A stretch of 39,559 bases of DNA, taken from positions 1 to 39,559 of the forward strand of contig SHYV01000009.1 in NCBI GenBank assembly GCA_009692605.1, read 5' to 3'. Under the pieces are notes generated by a model. The model saw nothing but the letters and a program-made list of their open reading frames with translations. It did no database searches and was not told the origin of the DNA. Of the stretch, positions 7,985-15,328 are shown piece after piece. Position numbers and translations under genes: made by a program. This stretch comes from Myxococcales bacterium (GTDB lineage: Bacteria > Myxococcota_A > UBA796 > SXON01). Position 1 is the first letter of the stretch, and each line of letters begins with the position of its first letter.

Positions 7985-9373
7985 ATGATCCGTAGCAACG
8001 CGCGTACCCCGCTCTCTCTCGTTCTCCTCGGGGTCGCTTCGGTGCTCGTGGGCTGCGCCCATGACAAGCTCCTCGACACCGTAGCCGACGAGGACACCGC
8101 CGTCGGCCACGACGACGACACGGGCGATACCAGCACCGCCGAGGACACCGGTGACGTCGACACGGGGGTGCTGTCGGGCGTTCACGGGACCGTCGAGGGC
8201 ACCGTCTATCTGCAGCTCTACACGATCAATCAGAACGGCGACATGGATCTCATGGACTGGGAGGAGACCTACGGTGGGTACCCCTTCGGGCCGGTTTTCG
8301 TAGCTGCCTACTCTACCGATGAGGACGGGCACGACACGTACTACGACCAGAACGTCATCACCGCGCCCACGGTCTCCCCTGCGCCGGGCGGCGACCCGTA
8401 CGGGTTGGAGATCGAAGTGGACGACGTTGACAGCGTGCAGATCTACGCGAGCGTGGACTATGCCAACGACGGCATCCTGAGCACCGCAGAGCCGACCGGG
8501 GCCTACCCGAGCGCGGTGACCGTCTCCAGCGACGGAACCGTCACCGGGATTGACATCACCGTCATGGTCCCCTGGGGCGGTGGCGGTGACGGTGGCGACG
8601 GGTGGGGCTACGGGAGCGGTGGGAGCGGCAGCGGGACCGGGACCGGCTGCGAGGACACCGTCGAGATGAGCGGCACGGTCACGATCTCCTCGACCTACCT
8701 GGAAGGGGACGTGGCTGCGTTGATCTACGATACGGCGGGCGCAGGCCCCTACGCACTGGACCGCGCGACCCCGACCGCGACCTCAGGCGGCGCGGAAGCT
8801 CCATTCAGCTTCAGCGGGTGCTCGAACGTCGGAGACTACAACCTGCTCGGGGTCTGGGATTCCAACGCCAACAGCCTGTTCGACCCGGCGGACCAGTGGG
8901 GGGCCTACGTCACCGATGGTGCGGTGGATGGCAATCCGATCACCATCGGCGACACGTCGATGACCGGCCTTGAGATCCTCGTGCCGTTCGGTGACTACCA
9001 GCCCAGCGTCGTCCCCTTCGTCTCGATCTCCGGCACGTTGACATCGTCTCAGGACTGGTCCACCTACGGCGACGTCTACGTTGCCGCGCTCAAGTACCGC
9101 CCCAACAGCGACCTCTCCGTCGCCGACCTGAAGGAAGGCTACGACATCATGGAGTGGTCGTCAGCCGAGCTCGGGGCGAGCAGCGCCTTGGAGTACCATG
9201 TCGAGGTTCCGGCCAACACCATCGTGTACATTTGGGCCTACGGCGACGTGGACGGCGACGGTATCCTCAACGAGGTGGGCGACCCCATTGCCAGCCTCAA
9301 CGACGCCTCGGGCCGCGCGGTGACTGGGTCCACCTCGCAGGACGGCGCGGACCTCAATCTGGACGTTCTGTAG
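7985..9373 (+). CDS. Repeat-domain lipoprotein, paralog B
   Basis: A 462-residue lipoprotein closely similar to the gene just upstream. Shared segments include GVHGTVEGTVYLQLYT, PTVSPAPGGDPYGL and KEGYDIMEWS. The signal peptide ends in LVGC (Cys24), followed by an acidic linker containing DTGDTSTAEDTGD. The glycine-rich joint between modules one and two is longer than in paralog A (residues around 199-219). The second-module Asp loop is weaker here (SNANSLFDPAD), while the last (DVDGDGILNE) is intact. It has its own strong promoter. The gene ends in two consecutive TAG codons, immediately before a patatin-like frame. Function is unknown. Confidence 0.82.
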   Translation: MIRSNARTPLSLVLLGVASVLVGCAHDKLLDTVADEDTAVGHDDDTGDTSTAEDTGDVDTGVLSGVHGTVEGTVYLQLYTINQNGDMDLMDWEETYGGYPFGPVFVAAYSTDEDGHDTYYDQNVITAPTVSPAPGGDPYGLEIEVDDVDSVQIYASVDYANDGILSTAEPTGAYPSAVTVSSDGTVTGIDITVMVPWGGGGDGGDGWGYGSGGSGSGTGTGCEDTVEMSGTVTISSTYLEGDVAALIYDTAGAGPYALDRATPTATSGGAEAPFSFSGCSNVGDYNLLGVWDSNANSLFDPADQWGAYVTDGAVDGNPITIGDTSMTGLEILVPFGDYQPSVVPFVSISGTLTSSQDWSTYGDVYVAALKYRPNSDLSVADLKEGYDIMEWSSAELGASSALEYHVEVPANTIVYIWAYGDVDGDGILNEVGDPIASLNDASGRAVTGSTSQDGADLNLDVL

Positions 9374-10554
9374 TAGCGGGCCACGCCCTCGTCCTCTCAG
9401 GAGGGGGAGCACGCGGCGCCTACGAGGCGGGCGCGCTCCGGTATGTCTATGGCCCGCTGGCGAAGCGGATTGGAAAGGATCTAGCTCCTGACGTCATTTG
9501 CGGCACCTCGGTCGGCGCGCTGACCGGGGCCTGGGTGGGTGCGCTGGGGATGGCGGCGGCCGCCACGCTCTCGTACTTCTGGCGGGAGCTTGAGCCCCAG
9601 CACATCTACAAGATGCACCTGCGGGATCTCGTCAGTGGACGAGATGCCTTCCTGCAGCGCCGTACGGCCCTCGGCGGGGGAACGGCGCTCTTCGACCCAT
9701 CGCCGCTCTATGAGCACGTCCGCCACGCGATCCCTTGGCGGGCGCTCTACGAGCGGATCGACTCCGGCGCGCTGCGGGCGTTCGCCTGTGCCGCTACCGA
9801 TGTCGCGAGCGGTCGATGCATCCAGTTCGCTGATGGCGACCAGGGGGCGCGTCGTTCAGCGCCGGGTCCGGATTTGGGAGAGACCCTTCGAGAGACGCCG
9901 ACCTCGACGCTGAGGGGAACGCGCATCGGGCCGGAGCATGTGCTCGCCAGCGCGGCGATCCCGTTCGTCTTTCCCTCGGTGTCGGTGAACGGGCGCTGGA
10001 TGGTGGACGGCGCGCTGCGGCAGAACACGCCGCTCGGGCCTGCGCTGCAGTATCAAAGCGACCGGCTGCTCGTGATCGGCGTGAAGCGGCATCGCAGCGA
10101 GACACAGACCGCGCCGGTCACCCCTGCGGTCGCCCCCGACCCGCCCTCGGCGGTCACGCTCGCCGGCCGCGCGCTCAACGCGCTGATGCTCGACCCAATC
10201 GAAGAGGACCTGCGGCGGATCCAGCGGTGGAACGCCATGCTCATCTGGGCCGCGGACGCCTATCCGGACTTTCTGGAGCGGCTTGGCAATGAGCACCGCG
10301 CGTACAAGGTGGTCCGCAGCGTGCACCTCCGGCCGAGCGAGGACATCGGCCGCATCGCCGCGCGCATTTTTCCGATCGTGTCCGCGGAGCTCGACTGGTC
10401 GAGCCGCGTCTTCTTTGAGGCGATCGCCGACCCGCACGAGGCGGACCTGGTCAGCTACTTCCTCTTCCACAAGCGCTACACGAGGGAGCTTGAGGAGCTC
10501 GGATACGCTGACGCCGAGCGGGCCGAAGCGGAGCTTGGGGCGCTGCTGGGCTAA
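9373..10554 (+). CDS. Patatin-like phospholipase (start unresolved)
   Basis: A serine lipid acyl hydrolase of the patatin/RssA type, up to 393 residues. The oxyanion-hole motif SGGGARGAYEAG is at the N terminus, the nucleophile elbow is CGTSVGAL, and the catalytic Asp is in MVDGALRQN, so the Ser-Asp dyad is complete. Family members usually begin a few residues before the Gly-rich motif. Here that region overlaps or directly follows the lipoprotein stop and has no ATG, GTG or TTG. The nearest in-frame starts are a TTG at 9232 and an ATG at 9154, both deep inside the lipoprotein gene. The coordinate given is simply the first codon after the overlap. A noncanonical start, a sequencing error or long-overlap translation could explain it. 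Confidence 0.82.
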   Translation, partial: VAGHALVLSGGGARGAYEAGALRYVYGPLAKRIGKDLAPDVICGTSVGALTGAWVGALGMAAAATLSYFWRELEPQHIYKMHLRDLVSGRDAFLQRRTALGGGTALFDPSPLYEHVRHAIPWRALYERIDSGALRAFACAATDVASGRCIQFADGDQGARRSAPGPDLGETLRETPTSTLRGTRIGPEHVLASAAIPFVFPSVSVNGRWMVDGALRQNTPLGPALQYQSDRLLVIGVKRHRSETQTAPVTPAVAPDPPSAVTLAGRALNALMLDPIEEDLRRIQRWNAMLIWAADAYPDFLERLGNEHRAYKVVRSVHLRPSEDIGRIAARIFPIVSAELDWSSRVFFEAIADPHEADLVSYFLFHKRYTRELEELGYADAERAEAELGALLG

Positions 10555-10566
10555 GTCTGTTGCGAA

Positions 10567-12009
10567 CTACCCGCCGCCGAGCAGGATCCTCACCGCAGTC
10601 ACCGCGAAGATGACCCCAGCGATGTCGGTCAGGACACCCGTGAGCACCGCGTGCCGCGAGCGGTGGATCCCGATCGAGCCGAAGTACAGGGCGAGCACGT
10701 AGAACGTCGTCTCGGAAGAGCCGTTCACCGTGCCGGCGACCTGCCCGATGAACGTGTCCGGGTCGTAGACGCGCGTGAGCTCGGCGGTGAGCGCGATGGC
10801 CCCTGACCCCGAGAGCGGGCGCAGGAGCGCCAGCGGCAGGACCTCCGGCGGCAGGCCGATCAGGCGGCACACCGGGGCGACCAGCGTCACCAGCCGGCCC
10901 ATCGCGCCGGACGCCTGAAACATCCCGACGCCGGCGAGGATGGCGACGACAAAGGGGACGATGCGCATGGCGGTCGCGAAGCCGTCCTTTGCCCCTTCGA
11001 TGAACACTTCGTAGACCTTCACGCGCATCATGACGCCGACGCTGAGCATGCCGAGGATGAGGCCCGGGATGATCCATGATGTGACCGCCGCGCCATACTG
11101 GTGGGCGGCCCAGACGAAGGCGCCGAACGCAGCCAGCACCGAGAGCATCGGCGCGAATTCGCCGAGCCCGATCGGGGTCGCGGGTCGCGGGTTCGGGTCG
11201 ATGGGCGCTGTCACCGCGAGCGGGAAGAAGCGCTGCAGGGACTTGCAAATGATCACTGCGGCGATGGTGTGTAGGACGGTCCCTGCGAGGGTGGGCAGGA
11301 GGATCGCCGCAGGGTCGCTGGACCCGAGCGCCGCGCGGATGGCGATCACCCCGGTGGGCAGCACCGCCACGCCCGCCGTGTTGATGGCGAGAAAAAGCAC
11401 CATGGCGTTGGTCGCGGTCCCCGGGGTTGGGTTGAGCGTCTCAAGCTCCTGCATCGCCTTGATGCCGAACGGGGTCGCCGCGTTTCCGAGGCCCAGCACG
11501 TTCGCGGCGAGGTTCATGATCATGGCGCTCATCGCGGGATGCTCGCTTGGAACATCCGGAAAGAGCTTAACCATCACCGGGCGAATCCACCGGGCCATGG
11601 CCTTGAGCCCGCCAGCGGTGTCGACGACCTTCATCAGCCCCAGAAAGAGCGTCATCGTGCCGACGAGCGAGAGCGCTAATTCAACCGCGGCTTTTGCGCC
11701 GTCGAGCGCGCCTTGTCCGACCACCGCCATGGCCTCAGCGCCGGGCACCCTGACGGTCATTGGGCCATTGGGTGCATGCGAGCGGACGGTGGCTGTGCTC
11801 TTGTCGACCCGTTCGATGGTGCCGTCGTAGGTGCGCATGCCGTCCGGCGCCCCCTCGCCGGTGGTCACAAGGACGGCTGTGCCCGCGGCGAGCCCGGCTG
11901 CGGGGATGCTAGCGGTCTCGGCGTTGAGCACTGCCTGGTACGTCGGGACGCGGTTGAACCCCGCTACGAGCACCGGGATCAGCACGAGGAGGTAGAAGAC
12001 GACGTTCAC
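10567..12009 (-). CDS. Fused SpmA-SpmB nucleoside-recognition membrane protein
   Basis: A 480-residue multi-pass membrane protein that fuses the two Gate (nucleoside-recognition) domains known as SpmA and SpmB in spore formers. The SpmA half carries LGLGNAATPFGIKAM and the SpmB half carries RPLSGSGAIAL and VNGSSETTFYVLALYFG. Fused versions occur in non-spore-forming Gram-negatives, where the role is unclear. An extra beta-rich insert of about 70 residues (roughly 25-95) follows the first helix. The gene ends 12 bases from the convergent patatin gene and is divergent from the redox operon across an 87-base region holding a perfect palindrome. No transported substrate can be inferred. Confidence 0.85.
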   Translation of the reverse strand: MNVVFYLLVLIPVLVAGFNRVPTYQAVLNAETASIPAAGLAAGTAVLVTTGEGAPDGMRTYDGTIERVDKSTATVRSHAPNGPMTVRVPGAEAMAVVGQGALDGAKAAVELALSLVGTMTLFLGLMKVVDTAGGLKAMARWIRPVMVKLFPDVPSEHPAMSAMIMNLAANVLGLGNAATPFGIKAMQELETLNPTPGTATNAMVLFLAINTAGVAVLPTGVIAIRAALGSSDPAAILLPTLAGTVLHTIAAVIICKSLQRFFPLAVTAPIDPNPRPATPIGLGEFAPMLSVLAAFGAFVWAAHQYGAAVTSWIIPGLILGMLSVGVMMRVKVYEVFIEGAKDGFATAMRIVPFVVAILAGVGMFQASGAMGRLVTLVAPVCRLIGLPPEVLPLALLRPLSGSGAIALTAELTRVYDPDTFIGQVAGTVNGSSETTFYVLALYFGSIGIHRSRHAVLTGVLTDIAGVIFAVTAVRILLGGG

Positions 12010-12028
12010 GGTAAATCTGTATCACACT

Positions 12029-12042
12029 ATTGACGCGTCAAT
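12029..12042. promoter_or_regulatory. 14-bp perfect palindrome in divergent promoter region
   Basis: ATTGACGCGTCAAT is a perfect palindrome located 20 bases before the spmAB-like start (minus) and 55 bases before the pseudo-phosphatase start (plus). It is well placed to be a dimeric-regulator operator serving one or both units. The regulator is unknown. Confidence 0.45.
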
Positions 12043-12096
12043 GCATAAATCTGGTTCGGGCGTATTTTTCCAACGCACGGGATAGCGGCCTGGGGC

Positions 12097-12501
12097 ATGA
12101 CGCTCCTGTTTCTGGATGACGACGACGCTGCGCGGGCTCCGCTCGCCGCCGGGCTCGCGCGCATGCTGGCGGAGCTGTTCGACATCGACGCGAGTGCCTA
12201 CAGCGCTGGCATGCGCCCCTCCCACGTGCGTGCGGAGGTGAGGAAGGTGCTTCGGGAGGTGGGGGCGCCGATCGACGGCATCCACGCGAAGCCGCTGATG
12301 GCGGTTCCCCTTGATGAGGTCACGCTCGTTGTCCGGCTTGCTCCGGGCTTGAGTTTTCGTTTGCCGGCGGACGTCCCGTGCTTGGATTGGCACCTGCCGG
12401 ACCCATGCTGCGCGCCGCCAGCGGAGCGGGACGATGCCTACCGCGCGACGCGCGACGAGCTGCTTCGCCGGCTGCGGCTCCACCTCTGCGGGGCCGGATG
12501 A
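12097..12501 (+). CDS. LMW protein phosphatase/ArsC-like pseudoenzyme
   Basis: A 134-residue protein with the fold signature of low-molecular-weight tyrosine phosphatases and thioredoxin-linked arsenate reductases. The equivalents of FLCTGNSCRSPMAE, YSAG, the Lys-Pro-Leu after GI, VPLDEV and the Asp loop LPDP are all recognisable. The catalytic P-loop is destroyed: residues 6-15 read LDDDDAARAP, so the nucleophilic Cys is Asp7 and only Arg13 and Pro15 remain. The general-acid Asp102 is kept. Other cysteines are Cys95, Cys104, Cys105 and Cys131. It heads a tight run of redox-type genes and lies 28 bases before a TlpA thioredoxin. A ligand-binding or regulatory role is likelier than catalysis. 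Confidence 0.75.
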   Translation: MTLLFLDDDDAARAPLAAGLARMLAELFDIDASAYSAGMRPSHVRAEVRKVLREVGAPIDGIHAKPLMAVPLDEVTLVVRLAPGLSFRLPADVPCLDWHLPDPCCAPPAERDDAYRATRDELLRRLRLHLCGAG

Positions 12502-12529
12502 CTCGCTCTGCATGGACGGTTGGTGACGC

Positions 12530-13036
12530 ATGTCGCGGATGATCCGCGACTGGGCCTTGGCGCTCGGGGTTGGCTTTCTGGTGTTCTGGCTCGCGGACGT
12601 GTTGTCTCAGCAAGGCGGCTCGTCGGCCCGTGGTGGGCCTGCGCCAGCCTTCACGCTTGAGAAGATTGATGGGGGCACCATCGCGCTCGCCGATGTGAGG
12701 GGCGGTGTGGCCGTGCTCAATTTCTTCGCGACGTGGTGCGGCCCGTGCAAGGCTGAGATGCCTGAGTTCTCGGCCTATGCTCTGGCTCATCCTGAGGTGA
12801 AGGTCATCGGCCTGGTCGTCCCGTCCAACGAAGGCGCGCGCCTGCCCGAGATCATCCACCGCTTTCGGTTGACCTACCCGGTCGTGGTGGTCGACTCCTT
12901 GACCGAGCGCGCGTACGCGATCCACGTGTTCCCCACGACCGTCGTAGTCAAGGCGGATGGCTCGATTTCGGATCGGATCGAAGGCGCTATCGACGGGAAG
13001 ACCTTGGCGAAGGCCGTCGCTCGGGCGGGCAGCTGA
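12530..13036 (+). CDS. TlpA-family membrane-anchored thioredoxin
   Basis: A 168-residue thiol-disulfide oxidoreductase facing the periplasm. Residues 7-25 form a single N-terminal membrane helix. The thioredoxin fold follows with the active site TWCGPCKAEM (Cys70, Cys73) and the cis-proline loop VFPTTVVV. The family (TlpA/ResA/AhpC-TSA like) reduces or rearranges disulfides of exported proteins, for example during cytochrome maturation. No cytochrome biogenesis gene is adjacent. The stop overlaps the next start as TGATG, so translation is coupled to the FAD dehydrogenase. ATG codons at 12530 and 12539 are both possible starts. Confidence 0.9.
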   Translation: MSRMIRDWALALGVGFLVFWLADVLSQQGGSSARGGPAPAFTLEKIDGGTIALADVRGGVAVLNFFATWCGPCKAEMPEFSAYALAHPEVKVIGLVVPSNEGARLPEIIHRFRLTYPVVVVDSLTERAYAIHVFPTTVVVKADGSISDRIEGAIDGKTLAKAVARAGS

Positions 13037-14664
13037 TGTTGTTGCACCTGTCGAACCTCGCGCTGGGGCCGGACCCCGAAGCGGCTGATCTTCACGCCCT
13101 CGTGGCCCTGCGGATCGGACGGCCTCCGGTGGCGGTCTCGTTGCTGCGTAAGTCTCTGGATGCGCGGGCTCGGCCCCCAGTCTGGCGAGCCACGCTGTGC
13201 GTCGAGGTCCAAGGCGATGAGGTCCCGGAGGCGCCAGGCGTGCGGGCATGGTCCGAGCGGGACGAGCAGCGCCGGTCGGGCGTCGTCCCCGCGGTGCGAA
13301 AGGTATGGGTGCGCCGGCCGATCATCGTCGGCGGGGGGCCAGCCGGGCTGTTCTGCGGCCTTCGGCTTGCCGAGGCGGGCGCATCCGCCATCCTGCTCGA
13401 GCGGGGCGGTCCGGTCGAAGATCGCATCCCGGCCGTCAACGCCTACTGGCGCGGAAAGGCGCTGGACCCCGAGAACAACATCGTGTTCGGTGAGGGCGGG
13501 GCCGGCACCTTCTCGGACGGCAAGATCTACACCCGCCGTCGCGACGGCGAGCTGGGCTGGGTGTTTCATCGACTGGTGGACGCCGGGGCGGATCCTGAGA
13601 TCCTCAACGAGTCCTGGGCGCACCTCGGCACCGACAAGGTGCGTGCCATCCTCCCCGTCTTGAGGCGGACCTTGGTGTCCGGCGGGGTCGATGTACGCTT
13701 TCATACGCGCGTCGACAGCTTCATCGTCGAGGACGGGGAGTGCGTCGGGGTGCGGGTGACGCGCTCCGTTGCTGGTCAGGACGGCGAAGAGCGGGGCCGG
13801 TCGGAGACCGAGGAGATCCGGGGCGGTCCGGTGGTGGTGGCGACGGGGCACTCGGCGCGCGACACCATGGAGGCGCTACTCGCCTGTGGCGCTGCCGCCG
13901 AGCAGCGCCCGATCGCCATCGGGGCGCGGATCGAGCACCCACAGGCCGTCATCGATGCGGCGAGGTACCCCACCGGCCGGGGAGACCTGCCCGCCGCTTC
14001 CTACCGGCTGGCGTTCACGCCCCCGGGCTCCAGCGACGCCGCCGCCTACACGTTCTGCATGTGTCCCGGGGGGCTCGTCGTCCCTGCGGAGGAGCTCCAT
14101 GGACTGGTCGTCGTGAACGGCATGAGCTTCTCGACGCGCATGGCGCGGTGGGCGAACTCGGCGCTCATCGTGCAAGTTCCCGTTGAGGCCTACCGTCCGC
14201 ACGAGCGTTGGCCGGGCGACCCGATGGCCGGCGTCGCGTTTCAGCGCTCGATCGAGCAGGCAGCGTTCGCGATTGGCGCCGGTGCGGCGCCCGCGCAGCG
14301 TGTGTCCGACTTCCTCGCCGGGCGCGGGAGCACGGATCTGCCGCAGGTGAGCTACCCGAAGGGCGTTGTCGCGACCGATCTCGCGGGCGTCCTGCCGTCC
14401 GCCGTCATCGTGGGTATGAGGGAGGCGATCCTTCATTTCGACAGCGAGATCCCAGGGTTCGGCGGAGATGCCGGCGTGCTCATCGCCCCGGAGACGCGTA
14501 CGACGGCGCCGTTGCGGTTCTTGAGGGGGGCGGACCTGCAGAGCACGACGGTGAGAGGGCTCTACCCGTGTGGTGAAGGAGCGGGCTTCGCAGGGGGCAT
14601 CATCTCGGCCGCGTTGGACGGATTTCGTGTGGCGGAGGCGCTCGCGCTCGTGGAAAATGGCTGA
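13036..14664 (+). CDS. FAD-dependent dehydrogenase (COG2509 type)
   Basis: A 542-residue flavoprotein. After about 90 residues of a small N-terminal domain, the dinucleotide-binding motif VGGGPAGLFCGLRLAEAG (residues 98-115) ends in an acidic strand (LLERGG). Further family-like segments are FGEGGAGTFSDGKIYTRR, VVATGHSARD and the C-terminal CGEGAGFAGGIISAALDG. This matches the uncharacterised COG2509 FAD-dependent dehydrogenase family, whose substrate is not established. It is cytoplasmic. The start overlaps the tlpA-like stop and its own stop overlaps the next gene by eight bases, which makes it the core of the operon. Confidence 0.87.
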   Translation: MLLHLSNLALGPDPEAADLHALVALRIGRPPVAVSLLRKSLDARARPPVWRATLCVEVQGDEVPEAPGVRAWSERDEQRRSGVVPAVRKVWVRRPIIVGGGPAGLFCGLRLAEAGASAILLERGGPVEDRIPAVNAYWRGKALDPENNIVFGEGGAGTFSDGKIYTRRRDGELGWVFHRLVDAGADPEILNESWAHLGTDKVRAILPVLRRTLVSGGVDVRFHTRVDSFIVEDGECVGVRVTRSVAGQDGEERGRSETEEIRGGPVVVATGHSARDTMEALLACGAAAEQRPIAIGARIEHPQAVIDAARYPTGRGDLPAASYRLAFTPPGSSDAAAYTFCMCPGGLVVPAEELHGLVVVNGMSFSTRMARWANSALIVQVPVEAYRPHERWPGDPMAGVAFQRSIEQAAFAIGAGAAPAQRVSDFLAGRGSTDLPQVSYPKGVVATDLAGVLPSAVIVGMREAILHFDSEIPGFGGDAGVLIAPETRTTAPLRFLRGADLQSTTVRGLYPCGEGAGFAGGIISAALDGFRVAEALALVENG

Positions 14665-15115
14665 CGGGGCCGAAGGGACGCCGAGATGGGGGTTCGCCCG
14701 TGATTGGGGGCGGGCGCTGCAGCGGCGAATCCTGACCGGGCTTCCGGCCCGCGTGCGGTCGGAGGTCGTCGCGTTGGCAGAGCCGGTGGTCCGACAGGTG
14801 TTGGATGAGCGCCGTCAGGCGCTCCTGCTCGCACGTCAGGACGTACGTCGGGTTCAGGGGGTGCTGAGGGCCATGGAGCGGCGGATCGAGCGCGCCACAG
14901 CGCTATTCGACCGTCGACCACTCGGGCCCGAGTTGACCATTCACGCCGCGCACGCCCGGGATGTGAGGGTGCAAGAGGTCTTCGCCAGCTACGGGCTCCC
15001 CGACTGCGTTTCCTGCCCGGTCGGAGCGGATGAGACTCTGGCGGAGGCCGCGTTTGCGGAGGGTTTTGACGTCGTGCAGGTGATCGAGGCGCTGCGGAGG
15101 CTCGGGCTCGGTTAG
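14657..15115 (+). CDS. DUF1858-like Cys-x2-Cys protein
   Basis: A 152-residue cytoplasmic protein. Residues 30-85 look like a basic, helical segment. The C-terminal 45 residues match the pattern of the DUF1858 domain: a helix, then YGLPDCVSCPVGADETL (Cys117, Cys120), then EGFDVVQVIEAL. That domain is often found with hybrid-cluster proteins or as a small disulfide-active module. The ATG at 14657 overlaps the FAD gene by eight bases; an earlier in-frame start at 14570 would overlap far more. Next to a flavoprotein and a thioredoxin, a redox partner role is plausible but unproven. Confidence 0.7.
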   Translation: MADGAEGTPRWGFARDWGRALQRRILTGLPARVRSEVVALAEPVVRQVLDERRQALLLARQDVRRVQGVLRAMERRIERATALFDRRPLGPELTIHAAHARDVRVQEVFASYGLPDCVSCPVGADETLAEAAFAEGFDVVQVIEALRRLGLG

Positions 15116-15124
15116 GTTATCTGT

Positions 15125-15328
15125 ATGCCCGATCTGGATCCCTACACCCTCTTCGCGGGGCTCGCCTTTTCGGCTGCCGGGGGCGCAGCCTGGGTGTACG
15201 GCAAGCGAACGTCGAAGATGCGCCCCATGCTGTTGGGGGCTGCGTTGGTCGGAGTGCCGTTCCTGCTGAACGGCATCGCGCTGTGGTGCGCTGGCGCGGT
15301 GCTCTGTGCGCTCGTTGTCTGGCCCTGA
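15125..15328 (+). CDS. Small two-helix membrane protein (67 aa)
   Basis: A 67-residue protein with two predicted membrane helices (about 9-24 and 34-64) joined by a short basic loop (YGKRTSKMR). It starts nine bases after the preceding stop, and its TGA is directly followed by the ATG of the next gene, so it sits inside the operon. I cannot assign a family or function. Its conserved spacing argues that it is real. Confidence 0.65.
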   Translation: MPDLDPYTLFAGLAFSAAGGAAWVYGKRTSKMRPMLLGAALVGVPFLLNGIALWCAGAVLCALVVWP

